From the IMG/VR virus record IMGVR_UViG_3300033273_000833, positions 124,001 to 188,000 of that record: DNA of 64,000 nucleotides, one strand, 5' to 3'. This document shows positions 28,365 to 36,859 of this stretch, piece by piece. Under the pieces are notes generated by a model, which ran no database searches, had not been told where the DNA came from, and was given only the letters and a program-made list of their open reading frames with translations. The stretch comes from a virus. The number at the start of each line of letters is the position of its first letter. The first letter of the stretch is position 1. Made by a program: the position numbers and the translations under genes.

Positions 28365-28415
28365 CACCCCCTACCCCCCTCCCGCGTTGCTCGCACGATG
28401 ACCCACCCCATTTTT
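28351..28415 (+). terminator. Probable terminator with long G/C-tract pairing
   Basis: ATGGGGTGG (28351-28359) pairs with CCACCCCAT (28403-28411), followed by T residues; an alternative short hairpin GGGGTG/CACCCC (28353-28370) competes. Further downstream GGGGGGTA (28452-28459) can pair with TACCCCCC (28372-28379). Confidence 0.55.
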
Positions 28416-28535
28416 CAAAAAAAATCGATGAGTGCTTTTTGAGAAAGTGGTGGGGGGTACTATTTTTCAATATTTGCATTGTTTAAAATATTTTAAATTA
28501 TTTGCTTGAATAAAAAAATAACCGACCACTATTTG

Positions 28536-28542
28536 GTGTAAA
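28536..28542 (+). promoter_or_regulatory. Late-type promoter motif (gene 28550)
   Basis: GTGTAAA ends 7 nt before ATG 28550. First late-type motif of the virion region. Confidence 0.6.
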
Positions 28543-28549
28543 GTAAAGT

Positions 28550-28744
28550 ATGAAAGAAATCGAGTTTTATAATGTAAAAAAGAAAGCTAAAGTTCAGATA
28601 GCCGCCGAACTAGTTGAAAAAAAACAGTATCAAACTACAACGAAGGCTGGCAAGCAAACTACTCGTTACGCCTTTAAAGCTGTAGACGAAGACGGAACTA
28701 AGCTTACGAAATTTTGCAGTAAGGCAGATTACGACAAACTTTAA
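28550..28744 (+). CDS. Conserved small basic protein, 64 aa
   Basis: A Lys-rich beta-type protein (EFYNVKKKAKVQI ... TRYAFKAVDEDGTKL) resembling small phage proteins adjacent to structural genes. Its TAA overlaps ATG 28744. Confidence 0.6.
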   Translation: MKEIEFYNVKKKAKVQIAAELVEKKQYQTTTKAGKQTTRYAFKAVDEDGTKLTKFCSKADYDKL

Positions 28745-29328
28745 TGTTTTTTTACGAACTTAGTGATTTTCCTCAATTAACTGAGTTGGTCGAAAATTGG
28801 AAAACTATTAAAGAGGAAGCTTCGCACCTGAGCGGCTATAACTTAAACATTAATAGGGTTGATAAAGACCATGAAGTTGTTGCTGAAGAAATATTAAAAA
28901 AAATAAAATTAAATAAAAAAAATGGATGGGTTGATGGGTGGAATAACAAAGGCGAAATAAATAAAAGTTGGATTCAATATGGCTTAATAATTAATGATCA
29001 AGAAATACCGTGCAGTAATATGCCTAAAACTATAAAACTATTAAAAAAAATAAAAGGAATAAAAGTTGCGGCGCTAAATATACTAAAAAGTGAATCAATA
29101 TTAGGAACCCATACTCATCCAGAAATGATTACAGAGAAATTGGCGCAAATGCACATCTCTCTTGACGCACCAGAGCCGAAGCAATCATATCTTTGTATTA
29201 ATGGAGATTTTTTTGAACATAAAACTGGCAATTATGTAATATTTAACGGGGCCTATCCTCATTTTGCTATAAACGCAGGAAAAAAGGACAGAATGATTTT
29301 ATATTTAGAATTTAAAAAAAATAATTAG
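28744..29328 (+). CDS. Aspartyl/asparaginyl beta-hydroxylase-like 2-oxoglutarate oxygenase
   Basis: The C-terminal half has the aspartyl/asparaginyl hydroxylase pattern: GTHTHPE (121-127), iron ligand His137 in MHISL, second ligand His173 in PHFAIN, and the 2-oxoglutarate-binding Arg183 in DRMILYLE. These two-His enzymes hydroxylate Asp/Asn side chains or lipid A fatty acids. In a late operon a virion or host surface target is plausible. Its TAG overlaps the stop of the convergent tail gene by 4 nt. Confidence 0.8.
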   Translation: MFFYELSDFPQLTELVENWKTIKEEASHLSGYNLNINRVDKDHEVVAEEILKKIKLNKKNGWVDGWNNKGEINKSWIQYGLIINDQEIPCSNMPKTIKLLKKIKGIKVAALNILKSESILGTHTHPEMITEKLAQMHISLDAPEPKQSYLCINGDFFEHKTGNYVIFNGAYPHFAINAGKKDRMILYLEFKKNN

Positions 29329-30611
29329 TATCTTTTTATTAATGCGTAAAAATCATTGCCGTTGGTAACTTGCCCGTAAAAATTGTAATCACCATTACTA
29401 TCTAACTTGGCCTGAAATTTATTGTTGACGCCGATGTAAACAACATCCTTGTGCGCAACGGCATCAAGCGTTCCCGTGGTAAATCTGCTGGATGAATGAT
29501 CGAAACCTGTAAATGTATCATCAGCTGGATTTATTGCTAAAATTGATTCTTTTTCCAATTGTCTGACATGCATCTCAAAAAAACTAGTATCCTTCTTTTC
29601 GAGCGTTCCGCCTCCCCCCATAGTCTCTAGAGTATAATTCACGCCACTGCTAGGTTGGGCGGCTTGCCCTCCGCCTCCACCTTTTGTTACTGCAAAATAA
29701 AAAGTGCGCACATTCCCGTCCGCTAGTGTCAGAGCGGGGTTTGGTTTAATATGGAGCTTGTCGTTTTCAAACTTAGCTACCCAATATTCTTCTTCTCTAT
29801 AACCAACTGGTACATAATTCGAGTCTAATTTATTCCAATTACCCATCATCACCCAAGGCTGGTGGAAACTTGCAGCCCCAGAAGCTCCAAGCACGTTGCA
29901 GTCTGAGAAATCTGTGTCGCTATTCCAACTTGCGACACTACCAGAGGCATCGGTTGGGCGGTGCATGTCTATTATATCTCCTTGAGGTAAATCAACTAAA
30001 TGAAAGTTTGCCAAGTCATTATTATAAGTGTTTCTACCTGATTGAGTTTGATTTGCAAAATCAATTTCTAGAACTTCTTCATGAGTGCTTCCTCCAGGCA
30101 GAGTACAGTAAACATATCCAATAATACCGCCTTCTCCGCCACTAGTTCGAGTGTCTTGGGTTGCGGATGCTTTTGTAAAGCGCATAAGGTTAATTTTGCC
30201 CGAGGTCGACTTGCTATGACTGGCTGTAACGACCCCAGCGTCAGTAAGGCTTAATGTTACCGTGAAAGACGAAGAGCTGTTCTGCGTTATAGTAGCCGTC
30301 ACAGAAGAACCAGGTATAAGCTCGACAGTCTCCATGCTGTATTGTGGATAACCGTTCGCAGCAAATGAAACAGGTTGAGCAACTATTATTTGAGTGTCTT
30401 TGTTGAAATCAGAAAATGTAGCGGTATTTGAGCCTTTAGTTAAAACAGTAGCGCTATCGATGTAGCCACCAGTCGAGCCGCCGCCACCTAAACCTCCTTC
30501 ATTTAAAGTTTTAATGCTGATTTTGTAATTTTGCGATTCATGCTCAATAGGTATATAGCCTCCTGTGGGAGCAACACCCGTTTCTGTAAGTTCTGAGATT
30601 TTCGAGCCCAT
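29325..30611 (-). CDS. Tail fibre/receptor-binding type protein, 428 aa
   Basis: The N-terminus (MGSKISELTETGVAPTGGYI then YKISIKTL) matches an adaptor found at the start of three other tail proteins here (KIxxL...tDxxxV...). The rest is beta-rich, Ser/Gly/Thr-rich with two poly-Gly stretches. This is the usual plan of a distal tail protein bound to the virion by its N-terminus. The late motif lies 15 nt upstream of ATG 30611. Confidence 0.65.
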   Translation of the reverse strand: MGSKISELTETGVAPTGGYIPIEHESQNYKISIKTLNEGGLGGGGSTGGYIDSATVLTKGSNTATFSDFNKDTQIIVAQPVSFAANGYPQYSMETVELIPGSSVTATITQNSSSSFTVTLSLTDAGVVTASHSKSTSGKINLMRFTKASATQDTRTSGGEGGIIGYVYCTLPGGSTHEEVLEIDFANQTQSGRNTYNNDLANFHLVDLPQGDIIDMHRPTDASGSVASWNSDTDFSDCNVLGASGAASFHQPWVMMGNWNKLDSNYVPVGYREEEYWVAKFENDKLHIKPNPALTLADGNVRTFYFAVTKGGGGGQAAQPSSGVNYTLETMGGGGTLEKKDTSFFEMHVRQLEKESILAINPADDTFTGFDHSSSRFTTGTLDAVAHKDVVYIGVNNKFQAKLDSNGDYNFYGQVTNGNDFYALIKRY

Positions 30612-30626
30612 AATTATTATATTATA

Positions 30627-30633
30627 ATTACAC
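30627..30633 (-). promoter_or_regulatory. Late-type promoter motif, minus strand (gene 30611)
   Basis: GTGTAAT on the minus strand (30633-30627); 15 nt to ATG 30611, longer than the standard 7. Confidence 0.45.
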
Positions 30634-30635
30634 TA

Positions 30636-31709
30636 TTATTCCAAATCTATTGTGTCTCCATTAGCTAGCAATAAACAACTATCATCAACTAGCTTTATGC
30701 ATGCGGAGTTCACTATAACTGTTCGAGTAACTTCATCGGCGGCAGCGCCTTCTAAATCAGTAACGTTATATGTAACTTCATAAGTCGCAGCTACAGAAGT
30801 GTCAACTGGATTATTTGTAACAATTCTACTTGTAATATCTCCATCTGCCGTATCAAATGCTGTGGCACCTGCATCAGTATAAATGGAATCATAATCTACA
30901 TTAACTTCAGCATCACCCAATAAAGTAATAACAGGAGGATTATTAATAATATTTACAATTCTATTTCCAGATACAGTTAACCCTCCAGAGTCAGTAACTT
31001 CATAATCTACAGTATATAATCCATTAGATCCAGTATTTACATTATTTGTTGTAATTATTGCGCTAGTCAAATCCCCGTCTTCAGGATCACTCGCTGTAGC
31101 TCCCGCATCACTGTAGACTACTCCATGAAAATGGTCTACGAAAGCGCTTCCAAGAATTGTTATGGTTGGCGGCTGATTCCATTCCACATTAACCGTCACC
31201 TCTAAACTATCTCTTCCAGCATAATTATCAGCAAAAACATTAAACACTATTTCAATAGTATCTCCAGCACTATAACCTAAATCACCTAAATTAATAGTAC
31301 CTTGCAATAATCCTGTATTAGAATTAAATGTAAGACCAGAAGGATAACTATTAGCAATATATAAAAATGGATGATTAATATCACCAGTCATATTATCAGC
31401 TACAATTTGATAAGAAAAATTAAATTCTCTACTATTAGTTTCAATATTAATAATTGAATCAGATGTTATAACAGGAAGTTCTGATTTAACTATTCCCCTA
31501 AATTCAGAAAACCGATAGGTTTTAGTGGTGCTCCCTTCAGGTGCTAGTAGCCCTACAGGAATAGCCTGACCATAATCATCAATCAAAACCTCATTCGGCA
31601 TCTTATATGGCGCGCTCCATCCAGCAATACTGGATGTACTAACTTTTTTAGAATTATTGTCTAAAAAACCACTAATTTCAGAAAACTTTATTTCCCCTTC
31701 TTCGAACAT
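30636..31709 (-). CDS. Tail protein with DUF5011-type Ig-like domains, 357 aa
   Basis: N-terminal module with two FSE motifs (KFSEI, RFSEF) flanking DDYGQAIP, as in gene 51048. Then a cadherin/He_PIG-like segment (SYPSGLTFNSNTGLLQG) and two DUF5011-like Ig domains (PPxITxLG...YxDAGATAxD...GD). Such domains act as spacers or adhesins. C-terminal end contains LLLANGDTIDLE, similar to the end of the giant FN3 protein. Likely surface-exposed virion protein. Confidence 0.65.
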   Translation of the reverse strand: MFEEGEIKFSEISGFLDNNSKKVSTSSIAGWSAPYKMPNEVLIDDYGQAIPVGLLAPEGSTTKTYRFSEFRGIVKSELPVITSDSIINIETNSREFNFSYQIVADNMTGDINHPFLYIANSYPSGLTFNSNTGLLQGTINLGDLGYSAGDTIEIVFNVFADNYAGRDSLEVTVNVEWNQPPTITILGSAFVDHFHGVVYSDAGATASDPEDGDLTSAIITTNNVNTGSNGLYTVDYEVTDSGGLTVSGNRIVNIINNPPVITLLGDAEVNVDYDSIYTDAGATAFDTADGDITSRIVTNNPVDTSVAATYEVTYNVTDLEGAAADEVTRTVIVNSACIKLVDDSCLLLANGDTIDLE

Positions 31710-31876
31710 GGGAATTTTTTGTTTATTATTTTTATTAATGGTTCGGTATTGCCAGATTTTATGTAGTCTGCGGGATATCCTCCTTTTAAATCTTTATTAG
31801 GCTCTCCAAGCCATATTGCTGCATCGCGAGGACCAAGGTGATCACATAATCGTTGGAAAATTTGAAATTTATTCAT
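31688..31876 (-). CDS. Stand-alone MbcA/ParS/Xre antitoxin C-terminal-like domain, 62 aa
   Basis: Residues about 18-45 (DAAIWLGEPNKDLKGGYPAD, then YIKSGNTEPLI) match the AxxWLxxPNxxLxGxxPxxxxxSG pattern of the DUF2384 domain, which in antitoxins binds the RES toxin or partner subunits. No toxin is adjacent and no helix-turn-helix is attached. It is read from a late-type promoter and overlaps the next tail gene by 22 nt. Confidence 0.5.
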   Translation of the reverse strand: MNKFQIFQRLCDHLGPRDAAIWLGEPNKDLKGGYPADYIKSGNTEPLIKIINKKFPCSKKGK

Positions 31877-31884
31877 TATAATTG

Positions 31885-31900
31885 ATTACACTAGTGTAAA
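31885..31900. promoter_or_regulatory. Palindromic bidirectional late promoter
   Basis: TTACACTAGTGTAA (31886-31899) is a perfect palindrome carrying GTGTAA on both strands. Minus-strand copy is 8 nt from ATG 31876; plus-strand copy GTGTAAA is 15 nt from ATG 31916. Confidence 0.6.
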
Positions 31901-31915
31901 TTTTATTTTAATAAT

Positions 31916-32644
31916 ATGCCACGTAAAAAAACTACGAAAAAAGAAGAGGCGTTCAAAATCCCTCAATTAGCTAGCCCAGGTTTTAAAGTTGAAAATAAAA
32001 AATTAACTGAAAGACAAAAAGAGTTCCTATCCCTTTCTTTAGATCAAGATACGCGCATAATGTTTGTATGCGGGCCAGCAGGAAGTTCAAAAACTTATAT
32101 GGCTGTTTATTCCGCATTAAGGCATTTAAGCAATAATGATGATTATGATTTAATGTATATTAGAACTGTAATTGAAAGTGCTGATAAGGGGCTTGGCGCT
32201 TTACCAGGCGATATTGCGGATAAATTTAATCCATATATAGCTCCTTTAAAAGATAAATTAGATGAAATGCTACCAGCTAAAAATACTGCACCCTCAGTCA
32301 TGAAAGAATTAATGGATCAAAGAGTAGATGCGCTACCCATTAACTTCCTTAGGGGCGCTAACTGGATTAATAAAATAGTTGTAGCAGACGAGGCTCAAAA
32401 CTTTACTTTCAAGGAATTAACAACTCTCGTAACGCGATTAGGTGAAAATAGCAAACTATTCATTTGTGGAGATTTTATGCAGAGTGATATTAATGGAAAA
32501 AGCGGCTTCGGGCCAATGTACGATATCTTTGATGACGAAGATAGTAAATTGAAAGGCATTCATTGCTTTCGATTTACAAAAGATGACATCATGCGAGATG
32601 AATTACTTAAATTTATTATTGGAAAACTTGAAAATAGAAAATAA
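31916..32644 (+). CDS. phoH: PhoH-like ATPase
   Basis: Walker A GPAGSSKT at residues 53-60 and Walker B VVADE at 155-159, with the intervening PhoH pattern (YIRTVIESADKGLGALPGD, 81-99). Length 242 fits phage PhoH proteins, P-loop NTPases frequent in marine phages and of uncertain role (RNA metabolism or phosphate response have been proposed). It starts the plus-strand late operon. Confidence 0.9.
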   Translation: MPRKKTTKKEEAFKIPQLASPGFKVENKKLTERQKEFLSLSLDQDTRIMFVCGPAGSSKTYMAVYSALRHLSNNDDYDLMYIRTVIESADKGLGALPGDIADKFNPYIAPLKDKLDEMLPAKNTAPSVMKELMDQRVDALPINFLRGANWINKIVVADEAQNFTFKELTTLVTRLGENSKLFICGDFMQSDINGKSGFGPMYDIFDDEDSKLKGIHCFRFTKDDIMRDELLKFIIGKLENRK

Positions 32645-32646
32645 AG

Positions 32647-32653
32647 GTGTATA
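32647..32653 (+). promoter_or_regulatory. Late-type promoter motif variant (gene 32663)
   Basis: GTGTATA, 9 nt before ATG 32663. Confidence 0.4.
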
Positions 32654-32662
32654 TCTTTATAT

Positions 32663-33229
32663 ATGGAGCTAGTCGCAGCAATAATAGGAGCAATATCTAC
32701 GCTATTTGGGGTATATTTAACCCATAAGCTAAGGGTATCTAAGGATCCTTTACCTAAAGATATAGATAGAAATGATAACATTTATACTGCTTTATCGTAT
32801 CTTATTGAAGAAACTGAAGCTGATAGATGCTATGTATATGAATTTCATAATGGGGATTATTATTACAGTGGAAATTCTCAACAAAAATTCAGCAATACAT
32901 ATGAAATAGTCGAAGAAGGTATTAGTTCTGAGTCAGAAAGAGAGCAAAATTTAAGAGTATCAAGTTATAACTTTTTTATTAAACAATTAATTAATGAAGG
33001 TGGAGTTTGTTACGCAAATACAGAAAAAATACCCGACCCTTTGTTTAAGGAAAGAATGCATAATAAAGGTATAGTTAGCATTTCTTGCGTACCAATTAAG
33101 TTGTTGAATGGGAAAATAATAGGTATTTTGGGGGTAGATTACGTAAAGCATAAAAATAAATGCGATGAAACTATGTTTCAATTACTGAGAAATCAAGCTA
33201 GAATTATTAGCGGTTACTTAGGCGAATAG
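32663..33229 (+). CDS. Membrane-anchored GAF-domain-like protein, 188 aa
   Basis: An N-terminal hydrophobic helix (VAAIIGAISTLFGVYLTH) is followed by a GAF-like fold: TEADRCYVYEFHNGDYYY, a central variable part, and a C-terminal SISCVPIKLLNGKIIGILG motif. Related small anchored GAF proteins occur in other phages; the ligand is unknown. It probably sits at the host inner membrane facing the cytoplasm. Confidence 0.65.
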   Translation: MELVAAIIGAISTLFGVYLTHKLRVSKDPLPKDIDRNDNIYTALSYLIEETEADRCYVYEFHNGDYYYSGNSQQKFSNTYEIVEEGISSESEREQNLRVSSYNFFIKQLINEGGVCYANTEKIPDPLFKERMHNKGIVSISCVPIKLLNGKIIGILGVDYVKHKNKCDETMFQLLRNQARIISGYLGE

Positions 33230-33262
33230 TTGAATTTTAATTAAATAATTATATAATTAACT

Positions 33263-33613
33263 ATGAATATAGTTTATTGTACTAGTTGTGGCCACAAAAT
33301 CGAATATACATCTCCTTCGCCAAAATTTTGTCCTTCATGTGGTAGTAGTATGGGTAACTCAAGCGCGTCTGTAGCTAGCAGCGCCTCAGTCGAAAATACT
33401 ATTGTTGAAGAAAAGATACCATCTATATCTAAATTAGAATATGAGATAGATGCAAGCAATGGAAATCGAGTAATCTCAGGAAGCGATATACAAAATATAT
33501 CAGAATCTCCTAAAAGAAAAATTTCCAATAGCCAAGGAGGCAATGAAGATCTTATCAAAGAAGGTATGCAGTTATGTAGGCAAAGTAAAAAGCAGACCGA
33601 TATTGATGGGTAG
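33263..33613 (+). CDS. Zinc-ribbon protein, 116 aa
   Basis: Two CxxC pairs (CTSCGH at 6-11 and CPSCGS at about 23-28) form a zinc ribbon, followed by a Ser-rich linker and a charged tail. Zinc ribbons next to sigma factors suggest a possible transcription role, but only position supports that. Confidence 0.65.
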   Translation: MNIVYCTSCGHKIEYTSPSPKFCPSCGSSMGNSSASVASSASVENTIVEEKIPSISKLEYEIDASNGNRVISGSDIQNISESPKRKISNSQGGNEDLIKEGMQLCRQSKKQTDIDG

Positions 33614-34322
33614 AAAAAAGAAACTTAAATACGAAGATTGCGTAGATGTAATTGATAACGAACTACGTAAAAGGAAGCACAAGTGGAGACTGCATGCGCT
33701 TGCATGGATGGATTATGACGATGTTCAGCAAATTATAAGAGCTCATATTTATAAAAAATGGGATCAATGGGACCAAAAGAGGGGACTGGCTCCTTGGATA
33801 AATAAAATTATATCCAATCAAATTAAAAATATATTCAGGAATTACTATACTAATTTTGCAAGACCATGCCTGAACTGTCCTTTTGCGCAGTCATCTGCCA
33901 GTGAACATGAAGAGGGTCATACAGGATTATGCGGATTTACCCCAAGCGGCGTACAATGTTCAGAGTGCCCGCTATACTCAAAGTGGGAAAAAACTAAAAA
34001 AAGCGCTCATGACATAAAAATGCCCTTAGCTCTAGAGCATCATCCCCAAGAAGTTTATAATATATCAGAGCAGTTAACAGATATTTCCGACGCTGAAAAA
34101 AAGTTGCATACTCTTATGCGCACTAAATTGTCTGAAAAGCATTATATTATTTATGATATGATTTACATTCAACATATGCCAGAGGATAAAGTTGCCGAAA
34201 AAATGGGATATAAGAGTAACGAAAAAGGAAGAAAAGCTGGGTACAAACAATTAAAAAATTTAAAAAAGATTTTTGTGGAAAAAGCGAAAGAAATTATTGA
34301 CAAGAAAGATATTATAATATGA
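33606..34322 (+). CDS. Phage sigma-70-like RNA polymerase sigma factor with zinc-binding insert
   Basis: ATG 33606 overlaps the upstream stop (ATGGGTAG); an earlier in-frame ATG exists at 33543. Residues about 35-80 (MDYDDVQQIIRAHIYKKW...PWINKIISNQIKNIF) resemble sigma region 2. A Cys cluster follows (CLNCPF ... LCGF ... CSECPL). The C-terminal EKHYIIYDMIYIQHMPEDKVAEKM part matches a region 4 helix-turn-helix. It is the natural candidate to read the GTGTAAT promoters of the virion genes. Confidence 0.75.
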   Translation: MGRKKKLKYEDCVDVIDNELRKRKHKWRLHALAWMDYDDVQQIIRAHIYKKWDQWDQKRGLAPWINKIISNQIKNIFRNYYTNFARPCLNCPFAQSSASEHEEGHTGLCGFTPSGVQCSECPLYSKWEKTKKSAHDIKMPLALEHHPQEVYNISEQLTDISDAEKKLHTLMRTKLSEKHYIIYDMIYIQHMPEDKVAEKMGYKSNEKGRKAGYKQLKNLKKIFVEKAKEIIDKKDIII

Positions 34323-35380
34323 GTAAAATAACATTAACAGATGCGCAAAAAGAATATTTAAGGGAAAATCATAAAAAAATTCCTGATCTAATTAAATTGA
34401 CTCAAAATACATTTTTAGATGAAAGCTTAGATGGGCGATCTAAAGAAGGTCGAGCTGTCAAAGATTTTCTCGTTGAGGAAAATCTAGACTACAATACGAC
34501 AAAAAAAGAAAAAAAGGGACCAGTTGAACTTACTGATGAACAAAAAGACGAAATCTTAGACTTGGCTGAAGATGGCTTAAACTCTTTTCAAATTGCTCAA
34601 ATAATATTCCCTGAGGATGAAGTAAAAAAATTATCAACAGAACAACGCACCGTTATGGCTTATATTAAAGATGTAGCGCCAGATCTTTTGCAAAAAGATG
34701 AAAAACCAAGAGTCAGGGAAAAATATCAACCACCATCCGAATTGAATCACGTATTAGCATTAATATCCGCTCACACTGGAGACGACATTAATCCTGAGGA
34801 ATTAGGATTGGTTGAGAAAAAGTCGGCAGAAAAAATGCTATTATTCTTATCTGCTCCTAGGTTTCTAAATACAATAAATAATTATAGAGATAAAGATGAT
34901 AGAGATTTGTTTGAAGCTGAGTTTGTTAGGGCTACTTGGGGCAAACCAGATTTAACTACCGATGAAATTAATTTATACATTAATGTTTGTATTGATTATA
35001 TTAACCTTAGGAACATAAGTAGAAATATCGAAAAGCTAAATAGAATGTTTAATGAGGCTGACTCTCAACAAGAAATGACCGTAAGGCTCGCAGAACTCCT
35101 CAAGACAAAAAGTGAGGAGTATGATAAATGCGAAAAAAGAATGGAGTCTTTGATTAAAAAATTGAATGGTGATCGAGCAAGAAGATTAGAAAACCGTCAA
35201 TCTCAAAACGCATCTATACTTTCATTAGTTGAAACATTCCAGAATGAAAAAGAAAGAGCTGTTATGGTTCGAATGGCAGAAATGCAAAAGAAATTAGTTA
35301 AAGAAGAGGCTGATCGCATGGAGTCCATGGATTCGTGGAAAGCTAGAATACTAGGACTATCTAAAGACGATGCAATATAA
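34319..35380 (+). CDS. Putative DNA-binding packaging protein (small terminase candidate), 353 aa
   Basis: Two similar N-terminal segments (LTDAQKEYLRENH and LTDEQKDEILDLAEDGLNS) look like repeated helix-turn-helix modules, followed by a helical body and a long coiled coil (about 250-340). It lies between the sigma factor and TerL genes, where a small terminase is often found, but it is unusually long and no family match is certain. Confidence 0.5.
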   Translation: MSKITLTDAQKEYLRENHKKIPDLIKLTQNTFLDESLDGRSKEGRAVKDFLVEENLDYNTTKKEKKGPVELTDEQKDEILDLAEDGLNSFQIAQIIFPEDEVKKLSTEQRTVMAYIKDVAPDLLQKDEKPRVREKYQPPSELNHVLALISAHTGDDINPEELGLVEKKSAEKMLLFLSAPRFLNTINNYRDKDDRDLFEAEFVRATWGKPDLTTDEINLYINVCIDYINLRNISRNIEKLNRMFNEADSQQEMTVRLAELLKTKSEEYDKCEKRMESLIKKLNGDRARRLENRQSQNASILSLVETFQNEKERAVMVRMAEMQKKLVKEEADRMESMDSWKARILGLSKDDAI

Positions 35381-35945
35381 ATACGTACAGCCTCAAAGAA
35401 TTACTACTGTATACGATCAGTTGTTTACAGCCAATTCAGTCCTTTCTAAGGAGGGTTGTAGTTACTTAATTGACTCTTATTCAAATAAATGCAAGCAAGC
35501 GACTGTAGTAGGTTCTAATGAAGGTAGCCGTAATAATTTACATACTATCGCAGAAGCATCTCACCCTGTCATCAAAGAGATTAAAAAATATTGCAGTCAG
35601 ATAACTAAAACTAATATTAATTTTCAAGAAGAAGTTCAATTTGTAAAATATGACCCCTCTATGTATTATGGCGAACACTATGATTTCTTTGAGAATACCA
35701 GATCTGTCATAGGTAACAGTTTTGGGAAACAAAGATTGTTTAGCATTTTATTCTATTTAAACGATGGCAAAGAAGGTGGGGAGACACGGTTTCCAAACTT
35801 TAAAATATCTTTCACCCCTAAAGCTGGTAGAATGTTAATGTGGAAAAATTTAAAAAATAATCAATTAAATTATGATATGCTTCATGAGTCTAAGCCAACA
35901 AAAGACTGGACGAAATACGCTCTAATATTATGGATCAGGACTTAG
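35370..35945 (+). CDS. Prolyl 4-hydroxylase-like 2-oxoglutarate/Fe(II) oxygenase
   Basis: The double-stranded beta-helix motifs are complete: His103-x-Asp105 in GEHYDFF, distal His172 in MLHESKP, and Lys182 in WTKYAL to bind 2-oxoglutarate; GGETRFP and PKAGRMLMW segments are typical of P4H enzymes. Length 191 matches phage P4H-like proteins. The substrate may be a virion or host protein. It overlaps the next gene by 16 nt. Confidence 0.9.
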   Translation: MQYKYVQPQRITTVYDQLFTANSVLSKEGCSYLIDSYSNKCKQATVVGSNEGSRNNLHTIAEASHPVIKEIKKYCSQITKTNINFQEEVQFVKYDPSMYYGEHYDFFENTRSVIGNSFGKQRLFSILFYLNDGKEGGETRFPNFKISFTPKAGRMLMWKNLKNNQLNYDMLHESKPTKDWTKYALILWIRT

Positions 35946-36859
35946 ATTATACATGCAAAGTTTGTAATAAATCTTTTAAATCTGAAAGAGCATTGCATAT
36001 ACATATAAAATCTCATAATATTTTATTGAGTGAATATTATACCACTTACTATCCTATGAAAAATTGGTACAATGGCGAGCCATTACCTTTCAAGAATAAA
36101 AAAGATTATTTTCGTAAAAAATTTTCGAATCGATGGCAAATGATACAATGGTTAATTCAGAATAAACATAATTTTATCGCCAAAGATTATGCTATTAACG
36201 AATTAAAATATAGAATACAAGAAAAAAAGCTCGAGAGAGGCCCTAATCATATCGAATTAGAAATATATGACTTGCCACCCATCGACAGCTATAAAATGCT
36301 TTTTGGGTCATATACGGATGCCTGTAGACTATCTGATGTAGAGCCGATATTTAATAAAAGAATATGTAAAGAATTTTACTCTAACAAATATAGCGATATA
36401 CCAATTTTTATAGACACAAGAGAACAACAGCCCCTTGAGTTTTCAAATTCAAAGACAATGAAACTGGATTTCGGCGATTATACATCTTCGGGCGATTATT
36501 ATTCGTATACTTATGTTGACAGAAAAGGAGAGCAAGATTTTAAGTCTACAATGTCTACAGGATTTAGCAGATTCAAGAAAGAATTAGATCGATGTAAAAA
36601 TATGGGATGCTATTTATATGTCGTTACTGAGAGTGATATAGAAAAAATTAAAAAAAGAAATAACTTTGCGAAACATAGATCAAATTTAGATTATATATGG
36701 CACAACATGAGACTTTTATCTCATGAATATGCAGGATGCTGTCAATTCATCTTTACTGGTGATCGTGAGAAATCCATAGAAGTTATCCCAAAGCTTTTAG
36801 TTTTAGGCGATAAATTATGGAACACTGACATACAATACTACTTAGATAAACAAAAATGA
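35930..36859 (+). CDS. C2H2 zinc finger fused to ERCC4-type nuclease
   Basis: Residues 9-29 form a classical C2H2 finger (C9, C12, H25, H29). The C-terminal half carries the XPF/ERCC4 nuclease motifs: IDTREQQPLEF (161-171), GDYTSSGDY (182-190) and VDRKGEQDF (196-204) giving the active-site D, RK and D. It lies directly before TerL in one operon with a 4-nt overlap, so a role in DNA processing for packaging or in resolving branched DNA is likely. Confidence 0.8.
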   Translation: MDQDLDYTCKVCNKSFKSERALHIHIKSHNILLSEYYTTYYPMKNWYNGEPLPFKNKKDYFRKKFSNRWQMIQWLIQNKHNFIAKDYAINELKYRIQEKKLERGPNHIELEIYDLPPIDSYKMLFGSYTDACRLSDVEPIFNKRICKEFYSNKYSDIPIFIDTREQQPLEFSNSKTMKLDFGDYTSSGDYYSYTYVDRKGEQDFKSTMSTGFSRFKKELDRCKNMGCYLYVVTESDIEKIKKRNNFAKHRSNLDYIWHNMRLLSHEYAGCCQFIFTGDREKSIEVIPKLLVLGDKLWNTDIQYYLDKQK

